Origin: Bradyrhizobium sp. WSM1743
GTDB taxonomy: Bacteria > Pseudomonadota > Alphaproteobacteria > Rhizobiales > Xanthobacteraceae
Assembly: GCF_000473065.1 (NCBI RefSeq)
Contig: NZ_AXAZ01000049.1
Coordinates: 1 to 61,568 of the forward strand
Length of the DNA: 61,568 bases
Direction of reading: 5' to 3'
The notes under the pieces are model-generated. The model saw nothing but the letters and a program-made list of their open reading frames with translations, did no database searches and was not told the DNA's origin. Positions 45,090-52,651 of this stretch are shown in pieces (position 1 is the first letter of the stretch; every line of letters starts with the position of its first letter). The position numbers and the translations under genes are program-made.

Positions 45090-45173
45090 CTAGTGAACTA
45101 CGCGAAGAAAATAGTAGCTGACGCCGCCGATGACGAGCACCGTAGGGATGGCCCAAAGTATGAATACCGGCAT
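45090..45173 (-). CDS. 27-residue membrane microprotein
   Basis: MPVFILWAIPTVLVIGGVSY followed by YFLRVVH. The ATG is preceded by an exceptionally strong Shine-Dalgarno (GGAGGAGGT, 5 nt spacing). The peptide is one transmembrane helix with a basic/polar end. I recall similar 25-30-residue peptides beginning MPVFILW in Bradyrhizobium. Function unknown. Confidence 0.65.
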   Translation of the reverse strand: MPVFILWAIPTVLVIGGVSYYFLRVVH

Positions 45174-45281
45174 GTCTACCTCCTCCAGTTGCCTCCGGTA
45201 GTGGGATAACTTGGCAGAGATGGTGCCGTTCCGGCCTATGTCAGGAAGACTGTACCGAGGTTCGGGTCTACTGCCAGCGCG

Positions 45282-45432
45282 GAGGATGGGTTGAGCTCTT
45301 GCGAAATCCATCGTCGGCAATTCGCGGCGGCGACTCCTCGGCCCTTTGAACATTGCTCCGATCACCGATGGCGGATCGCAGTGGCGCTGATCGCAACGAG
45401 TGATGGGTTTCGCAAGAGCTCAACCCATCCAG
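45282..45432. repeat. MITE-like repeat, copy B (full length)
   Basis: The ends GGATGGGTTGAGCTCTTGCG (left) and CGCAAGAGCTCAACCCATCC (right) are perfect inverse copies over 20 bp and continue imperfectly inwards. The interior includes GCGGATCGCAG and CGCTGATCGCAACGAG, shared with copy E. It encodes no protein. The adenylate cyclase gene ends 5 bp beyond. Confidence 0.75.
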
Positions 45433-45436
45433 CGGG

Positions 45437-46720
45437 CTAGCAGGAAAAGCCGGTCAAACGTCGGTTACATTCGGCAAAGAATTTTTCGTTTGGCAGCCGC
45501 CCCTCGGCATCGCGCGAAAATTCTGGTTTCAGGCGGTTGAGGAAGAACATTTCGAGCACGCGGTGGTGCTTCGTTTCGATGGCACCTCTCGGCTCAAGAT
45601 CGAAGAGTGATCTCACGTGTCCAGCGACTGTCTCCGAGACATTGATCCGGCCGGGAGCGCCGTTCATCTCCATGAGCGCCGCCGTATTCACCGCATCGCC
45701 CCAGATATCGAAAGTGAACTTCTGTCGGCCGACCACGCCGGAAATGACCGGCCCTGTATGCAGGCCGACGCGCAGCTCAAGCGAGGGCAATCGAATCTTC
45801 TCACGTTGAGCCTTCATGCGGGCGACGGCGCTTTGAAGTTCGAGCGCGGCAAGGCAGGCTTCGATTGGATGCCTGCGATCAGCCGCGGGCACACCGGCGA
45901 CCGCCATGTAGGCATCGCCGATCGTCTTGAGCTTTTCAAGCTTATGACGTGTTACGATCTCATCAAAAACGGTGAAGTATTGGTCGAGCAGTCCGATCAG
46001 AGCGACTGGCTCGATGCGCTCTGCCAGCAAGGTGAACCCCTTGAAATCGGCGAAGATGATGGTGGCCGAGGGGATGTATTTCGGCTGGACTCTGCCATCC
46101 TTCCTGAGCTCATCAGCGATCGATGCTGGCAGTATATTGATGAGCAGCTCTTCGACGCGCGCCTTCTCGGCGACGATGTCCTTCCGCGCCTGGTCCAGAT
46201 CCTTATTTGCCCGGTCAAGCTCGATCAGTCTTCGACGTAGCTCTAGCTGCGCCATTACCTGATGCGACAGCCGACGCAGCGATTCGGCCTGTTCGAATGC
46301 AAGGTGGCGCGGTTCGAAATCCATGACGCACAGAGTCCCGAGCGCGTACCCCTCAGTGTTGACAAGCGGCATGCCGCAATAGAATTTGAAGTACGGTTCG
46401 CCGGTGACAAATGGAAGCCTGCTGAAGCGCGCATCCTGCCTGAGGTCGGGTGCTACAACGAGCTCAGTGCCGCAGACCGTCTCCGTGCAGAAGGCAATTT
46501 CGCGTGGGCACTGGTGAAAATCCGGCGGCAAACCGTATTTGGCCTTGAGCCACAGGCGATCGTCATCCATCAAGCTGATATAGGCGACCGGACACTGACA
46601 AATCTGTGCCGCCAGCTCACCTATTTCATCATAGGCGATGTCCGGCGCCGTATCGAGTAGATTGAGCGCGCGAACCGCAGTAAGCCGTTCAGCCTCGTTG
46701 GCGGGTATTGGGAATGACAT
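45437..46720 (-). CDS. GAF-domain class III adenylate/guanylate cyclase
   Basis: 427 residues. Residues ~20-170 form a GAF domain (DEIGELAAQICQCPVAYISL, REIAFCTETV, FYCGMPLVNTEGYALGTLCV). A coiled helix leads to the cyclase domain. The metal aspartates are present (IIFADFKGFTLL and IGDAYMAVAGV), as are a purine-selecting Lys (EKLKTIGD) and Asp (FDIWGD). The transition-state arginine in N-x-A-x-R is replaced: the sequence is VNTAALMEMNG. Family knowledge: these enzymes make cAMP or cGMP in response to a GAF-bound signal. Activity may be reduced or altered. Confidence 0.9.
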   Translation of the reverse strand: MSFPIPANEAERLTAVRALNLLDTAPDIAYDEIGELAAQICQCPVAYISLMDDDRLWLKAKYGLPPDFHQCPREIAFCTETVCGTELVVAPDLRQDARFSRLPFVTGEPYFKFYCGMPLVNTEGYALGTLCVMDFEPRHLAFEQAESLRRLSHQVMAQLELRRRLIELDRANKDLDQARKDIVAEKARVEELLINILPASIADELRKDGRVQPKYIPSATIIFADFKGFTLLAERIEPVALIGLLDQYFTVFDEIVTRHKLEKLKTIGDAYMAVAGVPAADRRHPIEACLAALELQSAVARMKAQREKIRLPSLELRVGLHTGPVISGVVGRQKFTFDIWGDAVNTAALMEMNGAPGRINVSETVAGHVRSLFDLEPRGAIETKHHRVLEMFFLNRLKPEFSRDAEGRLPNEKFFAECNRRLTGFSC

Positions 46721-46870
46721 TTTGCCCTCCCGACTCCAGTCCGAACCCGGCTGGCGCTCGATCCGAAGACGAGCGCCGCCTTGGCTGGCGATCCTACCGC
46801 CTCGACGACCGGTTTGGTAAGCTCAATGCGGTTGGACGCGCGGAAAGCGTACCAACCTGGCATCCAGCAG

Positions 46871-46908
46871 CGAGTGATGGGTTTCGCAAGAGCTCGACCC
46901 ATCCTACG
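46871..46908. repeat. MITE-like repeat, copy C (right end only)
   Basis: CGAGTGATGGGTTTCGCAAG continues AGCTCGACCCATCCTAC, matching the right arms of copies B and E. The left arm is missing. Confidence 0.65.
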
Positions 46909-46988
46909 CGCCAAGCTGGCCCGCGCGACCGGTCTCCTTCGCCGCGGTCGACACGAGCCGCCATCGAGGATGCGTATGCGGCCGCGGT

Positions 46989-47258
46989 CTATTGCCGTTC
47001 TTCGTACCTGTTACAGCGACCATCGCCCAGTTGCACCCGGTTGAGTTCCTGAAATGGCGGGTCGCAACGCAGAAGCGTGTACGTCCTGTTGGAAGGCGGC
47101 GGGACGCGCCAGCAAAGCGTCTGGCCCGCGGGTACCTGGTACGTCTGCCCGTTCGCTATCGTATAGCTGCACGAAGGGCTGGGGTCTTTCATCTGCGCCT
47201 CTGCGTTGGCCTGGGTGAACGAAGCCGCCGCGAGGAGTGCCACTGACAATACACGCAT
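46989..47258 (-). CDS. Small exported cysteine-containing protein
   Basis: 89 residues from the ATG at 47258 (GAAAGGGAAA upstream). The signal peptide is MRVLSVALLAAASFTQANA. The mature part (PSPSCSYTIANGQTYQVPAG, QTLCWRVPPPSNRTYTLLRC, then DGRCNRYEERQ) has four cysteines spread as two likely disulphides. Function unknown. Confidence 0.65.
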   Translation of the reverse strand: MRVLSVALLAAASFTQANAEAQMKDPSPSCSYTIANGQTYQVPAGQTLCWRVPPPSNRTYTLLRCDPPFQELNRVQLGDGRCNRYEERQ

Positions 47259-47544
47259 GGTTTCCCTTTCTCCGCACATGTGACCTGCAATGGTGAGTTG
47301 GGATGCGGGCGTCAGTGCGACAAGACAGCTCCAGATGACAAATTTCCAAGAAGCACGATGGTTGTGAGGGCCTGACGTGTAACCTCTTTGCTGTTGAAGC
47401 TGCACGCGCTCCGGCCGCGGCAATCGAGGACCGGCTTGCACCGCAAGAACCTTCTCTCTCCTGCTTGTGAAGGTGCGATGGATTGTGGCGAGCCGATCGG
47501 CGCATCAAATAACAATAGACGATTGCTCGATTGGAGTTGATGTG

Positions 47545-47757
47545 ATGCGGGCTCTCTTTGCCGTGGGTCTGTTACTGGTGCTGTGCACCTCCGCAAACGC
47601 CGCAACGGTGCATCACGCCCGCGCACGCCATCCTGCGGCAGGCCGGCCCCACGCGAACGTGTCTCCGCCGGCGCGCTTTGCCGTCCCAGGCTGGAGCGAT
47701 GATGCAACGCTGCGCTGGCTGAACAATGCCTCGTCAAACGTCGGCCAAGGCGGATAA
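47545..47757 (+). CDS. Small exported protein, His/Ala-rich
   Basis: 70 residues from the ATG at 47545 (TTGGAG upstream). The signal peptide is MRALFAVGLLLVLCTSANA, then ATVHHARARHPAAGRPHANV and FAVPGWSDDATLRWLNNAS. The D-D-A-T-x-x-W-L-N-N end is distinctive, but I know no family. Confidence 0.55.
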   Translation: MRALFAVGLLLVLCTSANAATVHHARARHPAAGRPHANVSPPARFAVPGWSDDATLRWLNNASSNVGQGG

Positions 47758-47776
47758 CAGCGGAAGCGGGCGCCGG

Positions 47777-47802
47777 TCGCAAGAGTCTCAACCCATCCTA
47801 CA
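47777..47802. repeat. MITE-like repeat, copy D (right tip only)
   Basis: GTCGCAAGAGTCTCAACCCATCCTAC matches the last 25 bp or so of the right arm, with a small substitution. It is the shortest remnant of the family here. Confidence 0.5.
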
Positions 47803-47987
47803 TGCTGAAAACATCGCCCGCGCCTCCGCGCCACGCTTTGCAGCGCCAGCGCAGAGACGAACATTTGAATTGCATTGCTGCTATCAAGCTTAACCTCGAC
47901 TTAAAGACTCCATCCGATTGCGTTGGTGGGCGTAAAGCAGGATCATTCCGAACGGTTATACGACGCTGTTCGAAAGAGGAGCCTGCC

Positions 47988-48149
47988 ATGACACTGCAGG
48001 ATGCTTTGGCGGTCTACCTGTATGCTTGGATGAGGGACAAATCTCTCGACGAGGGCCACGAGCGGGTCATCGATGCGGCGGTGAGGGTCATCGAACAGCA
48101 GGCGCGGAAAGCATTGGCGGCGCATTCGCAGAGCGACGAAATGGAATAG
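47988..48149 (+). CDS. Small helical protein
   Basis: 53 residues. AGAGGAGCCTGCC before the ATG is a good Shine-Dalgarno. TLQDALAVYLYAWMRDKSLD, EGHERVIDAAVRVIEQQARK and a short tail. Probably one helical hairpin; no export signal. Unknown function. Confidence 0.6.
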   Translation: MTLQDALAVYLYAWMRDKSLDEGHERVIDAAVRVIEQQARKALAAHSQSDEME

Positions 48150-48296
48150 CGCCGCGCGTGTGATCGCCATATCCGGCGGTGCTTTACCGCAGGGCGGCCC
48201 CGCGCCTCTGCCCGGCCTAGTCACCCCTTGGGAAACTTCGGCGCACCTCCGCACCGCGCCTGCCGCACACGAACCGGTTTGGAGATCGGACAGCGT

Positions 48297-48450
48297 GTAG
48301 GATGGGTTGAGCTCTTGCGAGACCATCGCCGGCAATTCGATCGGTCACTTCGCGACCGTCGAGGATTGCTCCGATGATCGATCGATCGCGGATCGCAGCG
48401 CGCTGATCGCAACGAGTGATGGGTTTCGCAAGAGCTCAATCCATCCTACG
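48297..48450. repeat. MITE-like repeat, copy E (full length)
   Basis: The left arm GTAGGATGGGTTGAGCTCTT and the right arm AAGAGCTCAATCCATCCTAC are inverse copies with one mismatch. The interior shares GATTGCTCCGAT, GCGGATCGCAG and CGCTGATCGCAACGAG with copy B. Length is 154 bp. It encodes no protein. Confidence 0.75.
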
Positions 48451-48452
48451 TG

Positions 48453-48602
48453 CTAATGCCGGACACGGGTGGCCTCCGCGGCTCGGAGCTTCTCTCTCAG
48501 CTCCTCAAGGTTCTTCATCGCCTCAAGCAATCGCACCAGATCGGAAACCATGTGTGCCAGAGTAGGCTTGCGCGGCTTTGGGACTCGAGATTTCTGTTTC
48601 AT
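48453..48602 (-). CDS. 49-residue protein, tandem paralogue 1
   Basis: From the ATG at 48602: KQKSRVPKPRKPTLAHMVSD, LVRLLEAMKNLEELREKLRA, AEATRVRH. A basic N-terminus is followed by one amphipathic helix ending L-R-E-K-x-R-x-A-E-A-x-R-V. The same pattern recurs in the ORF at 48728-48853. The stop lies 3 bp from repeat copy E. Confidence 0.55.
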   Translation of the reverse strand: MKQKSRVPKPRKPTLAHMVSDLVRLLEAMKNLEELREKLRAAEATRVRH

Positions 48603-48727
48603 TGCGAAACGGCTCCCTGCCAGGACCCGACGGCGATACACTGGATTGGCAAGGACTGTGCCGGCGGGAATGCAATTGGGATTTCACGTCAGGGAGCGAA
48701 AAGGGCGGCGTCTACGCGCCGCGAGCC

Positions 48728-48853
48728 TTAGTGCAAAACGCGGGCGGCCTCGGCCAGCCGGACCTTCTCTCTTAGATCCTCAAGTTCCTGAAGCATTTTC
48801 AGGAGATCGGGCAGAGGGTGTGCCCGCTTCAAAATGGGGGCCTTTTGTCCCAT
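48728..48853 (-). CDS. 41-residue protein, tandem paralogue 2
   Basis: GQKAPILKRAHPLPDLLKML, QELEDLREKVRLAEAARVLH. It aligns with the ORF at 48453-48602 over D-L-(L/V)-x-L-(x)-L-E-(E/D)-L-R-E-K-x-R-x-A-E-A-x-R-V-x-H. AGAGG lies 9 nt before the ATG. Conservation between two short neighbours supports real translation. Function unknown; a dimerising or adaptor helix is possible. Confidence 0.5.
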   Translation of the reverse strand: MGQKAPILKRAHPLPDLLKMLQELEDLREKVRLAEAARVLH

Positions 48854-49211
48854 CGCTATACGCCTCTATGACACGCTGACGGCGAGCGACATCAAGGCGC
48901 AAGCACGCAAATTTTCCCCTGCAAGGGAATGGACAATCTTAACCAAAATATGGTGGGGATGGCTCTGGGTTTGATCACCCGGACCAGAGCTTGGCCGCAT
49001 TCAAGAAATCACTCGTTTGACGACGAGCGATTGCGGCTGAAAATGACGGACGCGCTGGGCGGCGCGGCTCAGGAAGCGGGACCGGCAGCGGCCGATGACG
49101 CACCGCCGACGGCTGAAGCGTTACATGACGGAAGGGCGCGGGGCTCCGGTCCCGCGTTCGCCCTATTCAGCCTCGTTGCCGGATTTTGGACAACCCGTTG
49201 TGGCTTGCTCG
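48854..49211. other. Intergenic region without a recognisable gene
   Basis: 358 bp. An open frame at 48929-49243 on the plus strand lacks a Shine-Dalgarno and family pattern. Nothing else stands out. Confidence 0.3.
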
Positions 49212-49427
49212 CTAGTCTAGAGCGGCCGTTCTTTGCGTCATAACTTCGTCAGCCACGTGATGACACGTCGTTAGGACAAATGCCGCTCTGTTGCATCGCC
49301 ATTCACTACCGAGGGCAGCACTCGAGACTGGCTCATGAGCGGCCAATCCGAACAGAGCGGCCGCGCCGATCAGCAAATTTACGATAACGAGCTTGCGTGC
49401 TTTGCGAGTCCATGTTGGGCTGATCAT
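49212..49427 (-). CDS. Small exported protein
   Basis: 71 residues. A basic N-terminus (SPTWTRKARK) and hydrophobic core (LVIVNLLIGAAALFGLAAHE) form an export signal. The mature part contains EWRCNRAAFVLTTCHH, a W-x-C-x-R-x-x-x-x-L-T-T-C pattern seen in small rhizobial periplasmic proteins. The start is uncertain because no clear Shine-Dalgarno precedes it. Confidence 0.5.
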   Translation of the reverse strand: MISPTWTRKARKLVIVNLLIGAAALFGLAAHEPVSSAALGSEWRCNRAAFVLTTCHHVADEVMTQRTAALD

Positions 49428-49608
49428 AGAGGGTCGTTCCCTTCTGGGGCATGCGCTGGAAGAGAGGAGGGTGGGCCTCGTTTGTTTCAGGCCGACTTCG
49501 CGGCCTGGCAAAAATGGCTTCATGGCGCGGCCATAACGAACGGGCGGCCACGAAGCCCTGATTTGCTCATGCTGAGGATCGATTCGGAAGCATCTCGGTT
49601 AGGCGAGC

Positions 49609-49833
49609 ATGGGCATCCACGCGATGACGCAGGCGGTATTGGTCGGCCTTTCTGGCCTACTTGTCTCTGCTTGCGTGAGCTCTGACCAGGTCACTTCAGG
49701 TTCGGCAGTTCGATCAAGGGCACCATGGGCGCGAGACCTCAATGAGCCGCCCCCAAGTCGGCAGCCGGCTAATGCAGCAATCTCGGGCATAAAAGCGGAT
49801 CTGAATGCTGCGCGCGAGAGACCTTCGCGCTAG
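49609..49833 (+). CDS. Small putative lipoprotein
   Basis: 74 residues. A hydrophobic N-terminus ends in LLVSAC (lipobox-like L-V-S-A-C), then VSSDQVTSGSAVRSRAPWAR. The rest is short and polar. A GC-rich hairpin follows the stop at 49859. Function unknown. Confidence 0.45.
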   Translation: MGIHAMTQAVLVGLSGLLVSACVSSDQVTSGSAVRSRAPWARDLNEPPPSRQPANAAISGIKADLNAARERPSR

Positions 49834-49858
49834 ATCTGGGCTTCGGCTCGCCCTCACA

Positions 49859-49884
49859 GCGCCCGCCGGTTCTCGCTGGCGGGC
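49859..49884 (+). terminator. Hairpin after the small lipoprotein gene
   Basis: GCCCGCC / GGCGGGC with a ~10-nt loop lies 25 bp after the stop and is followed by ATTTGC. A likely weak terminator. Confidence 0.45.
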
Positions 49885-49897
49885 ATTTGCAAGCCTT

Positions 49898-50079
49898 CCG
49901 ATATTATATATTTAAATTCGATGGCGTTATAATTATAACATTTAATCAAATTAAATATGGACACGATTTAAATTTGGGCTAGGATTAGAATTGCTTGGCG
50001 CCGGACGAACGCGTCAAGGATCTCCGAGAAACGGCCCCGGCAATCCTTAGTCCCCTGCTTATGCCATAGGGGCCGTTTC
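49898..50079 (+). other. AT-rich island followed by a long-stem hairpin
   Basis: About 85 bp (49898-49982) consist almost only of A/T runs (ATATTATATATTTAAATTCG, TTATAATTATAACATTTAAT), in sharp contrast to the surroundings. At 50028-50079 an exact 11-bp inverted repeat (GAAACGGCCCC / GGGGCCGTTTC) encloses a 30-nt loop. Possible TATAAT boxes in the island would drive a short RNA ending in this hairpin, or the 33-residue ORF at 50096. Confidence 0.45.
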
Positions 50080-50095
50080 TTCGATTGGTGAGAAC

Positions 50096-50197
50096 ATGCT
50101 GCACTTATCACCGGGTGACCTGTGTCTTGTCTCCGCGATGACGGGGGCGGTCTTATTGGTTGAAATCGGACTTTTCATCATTTTGGGCGTGATCTAA
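50096..50197 (+). CDS. 33-residue membrane microprotein (tentative)
   Basis: MLHLSPGDLCLVSAMTGAVL followed by LVEIGLFIILGVI. A GGTGAG site precedes the ATG by 4 nt. It has one hydrophobic helix. It lies just downstream of the AT-rich island and hairpin and overlaps the end of a decayed zinc-ribbon gene on the other strand by 4 bp. Confidence 0.4.
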   Translation: MLHLSPGDLCLVSAMTGAVLLVEIGLFIILGVI

Positions 50198-50325
50198 CAG
50201 TCGCCGAAAAGGACGTTGGGGCGAAGGACACCGCGAACGCCCATCTCTCGCATCTTGCCAAGCGTGATCTTCACCGGCCGGCCGTCCGCGTGCGCAGTTG
50301 TGTGGCGTCGAGCTGAGCGAGGCAT
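50194..50325 (-). pseudogene. Truncated copy 1 of a MPR-x-R-HT-x-H-x-DGRP zinc-ribbon gene
   Basis: The 43-residue ORF MPRSARRHTTAHADGRPVKI, TLGKMREMGVRGVLRPN... corresponds to the first ~35 residues of the family also seen at 50702-50990. The zinc-ribbon part is missing and replaced by unrelated residues (RPNVLFGDC). The upstream flank (50326-50418) is duplicated at 50991-51083. Confidence 0.55.
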
Positions 50326-50437
50326 CCCGCCATCGAAACGCGGCGCCGGCGAGAGTCAAATTATCAATCCCTTGGCCTTCGAACGCGCGCAAGTTACTGC
50401 GCGTCATGGGTGTGGAAAAGCTCCGAGGGCGGCGGTT

Positions 50438-50608
50438 CTATATGGAAGGGCTAACGGATCCGCAGGGCTCACGGGTTATGAGCGCGTGCCCGCGCCGCCA
50501 ATTTTTGAGCACGTGCCCGTTCCAACATTCATGGTGTTTTTGGGCGAAGCCAATCAAGGCCAGGATCATCAAAGCCACTGCCGTGCATACGGCTACAAAG
50601 TTCTTCAT
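50438..50608 (-). CDS. Small membrane protein (tentative)
   Basis: 56 residues from the ATG at 50608: KNFVAVCTAVALMILALIGF forms one membrane helix or signal anchor, then AQKHHECWNGHVLKNWRRGH and a short tail. GGTGGTAG precedes the start. No family recognised. It lies between two decayed copies of the same zinc-ribbon gene. Confidence 0.4.
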   Translation of the reverse strand: MKNFVAVCTAVALMILALIGFAQKHHECWNGHVLKNWRRGHALITREPCGSVSPSI

Positions 50609-50701
50609 GGCTACCACCACTCCGGGTAACTCTGACGGAGCTTACTCGGCCAGGCCGTCCACCTCTATCGGATCCTCGAAAGGCCGCCCCCCAGCCCTTG
50701 G

Positions 50702-50990
50702 TCATGGCCTGTTCCGGTATCCCATGACTGCAATCTGCCGATGGCCTCCATCAAAGTCAGGCCGAACATCGGCGCCGCGACCACCGCACCGCCCGCAGAC
50801 GAAGCGCGGTTCGAGATCTGACAGCCGCAGGTCGTTCGGCCAATGATCCGCATCGAGCGCCACGTGATGGCCGCAGTGGCAAGAGACCAGGACGCCGCGC
50901 AAGGCCCATCTCGCACATCTCGCCGAAGGTGATTTTCAGCGGGCGGCCGTCGGGGTGCGTCGGGGTGTGATGTCGGACAGGGCGAGGCAT
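50702..50990 (-). pseudogene. Frameshifted copy 2 of the zinc-ribbon gene
   Basis: The first frame (start 50990) gives MPRPVRHHTPTHPDGRPLKI, TFGEMCEMG. The next frame (from about 50902) gives RGVLVSCHCGHHVALDADHW, PNDLRLSDLEPRFVCGRCGG, RGADVRPDF. Together they make one Bradyrhizobium-type small protein with CHC and CGRC zinc ligands. One extra C near 50903 (ATGGGCC-TTGCGC) breaks the frame compared with ATGGGC-GTTCGC in copy 1. Confidence 0.6.
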
Positions 50991-51083
50991 GCCGCCCTCG
51001 AGACGCGGCGCCAGCGAGAGTCAAATTATCAATCCCTTGGGCCAAGGAGCGCGCGGGAGCTACTGCGCGTCGTGAGTGTGGAT
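50991..51083. repeat. Direct repeat of the upstream flank of the zinc-ribbon pseudogenes
   Basis: CGGCGCCAGCGAGAGTCAAA, then TTATCAATCCCTTGG and CTACTGCGCGTCGTGAGTGT match 50326-50418 (CGGCGCCGGCGAGAGTCAAA, TTATCAATCCCTTGG, TTACTGCGCGTCATGGGTGT). The duplication therefore includes promoter region and 5' coding part, about 660 bp apart. Confidence 0.7.
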
Positions 51084-51236
51084 AATGCTGCGGCGTGTAC
51101 GCCCCGAGGCCGCCCGCATGCGTGACCAGCATATATCTTCGCGCGCCGCGCAGCGTCACAATCAATTTGCCAACACGGTGCCCACACAGAGCTTTTTCGG
51201 TCGGTTCGTCTTTTCGGCTAAATCCTTGATCCGACG

Positions 51237-51281
51237 TGGTGAGCGCGCTGGGGCTCGAACCCAGGACCCCGTGATTAAAAG
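51237..51281 (-). other. tRNA-Lys(UUU) 3' fragment, phage attachment site
   Basis: On the minus strand: CTTTTAATCACGGGGTCCTG, then GGTTCGAGCCCCAGCGCGCT and CACCA. This is an anticodon loop (CUUUUAA, anticodon UUU), the 3' anticodon stem, variable region, T-arm (GGTTCGAGCC) and acceptor ending CCA. The bases 5' of the loop (ATATAA) do not pair with the stem, so only the 3' part is present and homology starts in the anticodon loop. This is the expected scar at one end of an element that integrated into a tRNA gene. Confidence 0.8.
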
Positions 51282-51421
51282 TTATATGCTCAAGCTTTCC
51301 GGCTAATTCGGGCCGTTGCCGCGCGTTTCGCGGTGAGCTTTTCCACCTGTAATTCCCATTGGTTCTTATCGCCGGTTGTTTCCGGCAATTTCCGGGGGTA
51401 TGCCTAGGTGGTGCTTACCCG

Positions 51422-52651
51422 ATGCTTACCGGAGCGAAATCAGTGGCGTCCGATCGGCAATTCACCTGGGATCCGGATTTTCCCGGCTTTGGTCTCCAGA
51501 CCACGAAGACGGGTCATCAATCCTTCGTCTATCAGTACCGCGCCGGCACAATTAGCAGGCGCATGAAGCTTGACGGGAGCTGGTTCCGGTTCGAGGCCCA
51601 ACGCGCTGGGAAACTCGCACCAGCGGCCAAGGGAACGGCTCGGGCGACCGCCAAAAGGGAAGCCGAGGCTGTCCGAGGCGCCATTGCTCAGGGCAGGGAC
51701 CCGCTCGCGGAAATGCGGAAGGCGAAGGAAGCCGCCGGGAACACGTTCAAGGCCATTGCCGAGGATTACCTCGCCCGCGATGGGAGCCGTTTGCGCTCAA
51801 AAGCAGACCGGGAAGACGTTCTAGAGCGGCTGGTTTATCCCCGCATTGGCGCCAAGCAGATTGACGCCATCAAGCGCCGTGACATCGTGAAAATGCTGGA
51901 CAAAGTTGAGGAGGAGAACGGCCCCGTCCAGGCCGATCACGTCCTTGCCTATGTCCGCAAAATCTTCAACTGGCATGCTGCCCGAACCGACGATTTCAAT
52001 TCGCCTATCGTTCGTGGGATGGCCCGCACAAAGCCCAAGGAGCGGCGCCGGCAGCGCATCCTGACCGATGACGAGCTAAGAGCCGTCTGGAAGGCCGCTG
52101 AGGGTCAGAAAACGCCCTTTGCCTGGCTGGTGCGATTTATCCTGCTCACCATGACTCGCCGCAATGAAAGCGCCCGGATGAGCAGTAGAGAGGCTGTAGA
52201 CGGCAATTGGACGATTCCCGCCAAGCGCCACAAGTCGAAAAAGGATTTCCTGCTGCCGCTGTCGCAAGCCGCTGCCGATCTCCTGTCGGACATCCCCACC
52301 ATCGGCCGGCGGAATGATCCCTACGTCTTCACAACCAGCGGCAAGACCCCAATTTCCGGCTTCTCCAAGTTCAAGGCTGATTTCGACAAGCTGTGTGGCG
52401 TAACCGGCTGGACGCTACACGACCTGCGCCGAACAGGCCGAACCCTCTGCTCTCGAGCTGGCGCTGACCCTGACCACGCCGAGCTGGCCTATGGGCATAC
52501 TGTGCAGGGCGTTCGCGGCGTCTATGACGTGTGGCAGTACCGGGACGAGAAATTGCGGGTGTTTGAATTGCTGGCGGCGCAGGTCGATCGCATTGTGAAT
52601 CCGCCAGCCTCCAACGTGGCGCGGCTCAGGGTCGGCGAGAGCGCCGCATGA
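51422..52651 (+). CDS. Tyrosine-type site-specific integrase
   Basis: 409 residues from the ATG at 51422. An N-terminal arm/core-binding region (SDRQFTWDPDFPGFGLQTTK, then DPLAEMRKAKEAAGNTFKAIAEDYL) is of the DUF4102/P4-integrase style. The catalytic domain holds box I Arg (LTMTRRNESARM), Lys hairpin (KRHKSKKDFLLPL), H-x-L-R (LHDLRRTG), G-H and Tyr (GHTVQGVRGVYDVWQY). It carries out recombination between attP and the tRNA site 140 bp away. A small hypothetical gene overlaps its stop (ATGA). Confidence 0.92.
   Translation: MLTGAKSVASDRQFTWDPDFPGFGLQTTKTGHQSFVYQYRAGTISRRMKLDGSWFRFEAQRAGKLAPAAKGTARATAKREAEAVRGAIAQGRDPLAEMRKAKEAAGNTFKAIAEDYLARDGSRLRSKADREDVLERLVYPRIGAKQIDAIKRRDIVKMLDKVEEENGPVQADHVLAYVRKIFNWHAARTDDFNSPIVRGMARTKPKERRRQRILTDDELRAVWKAAEGQKTPFAWLVRFILLTMTRRNESARMSSREAVDGNWTIPAKRHKSKKDFLLPLSQAAADLLSDIPTIGRRNDPYVFTTSGKTPISGFSKFKADFDKLCGVTGWTLHDLRRTGRTLCSRAGADPDHAELAYGHTVQGVRGVYDVWQYRDEKLRVFELLAAQVDRIVNPPASNVARLRVGESAA

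Noticed and set aside
43600..48450. Repeats at 43.6-48.5 kb as a CRISPR array
   Set aside because: Copies are unevenly spaced, inverted-repeat-ended, of different lengths and separated by genes; there are no uniform spacers or cas genes.
48929..49243. Possible 104-codon gene
   Set aside because: No ribosome-binding site or family pattern, and it overlaps the more credible exported protein on the other strand.
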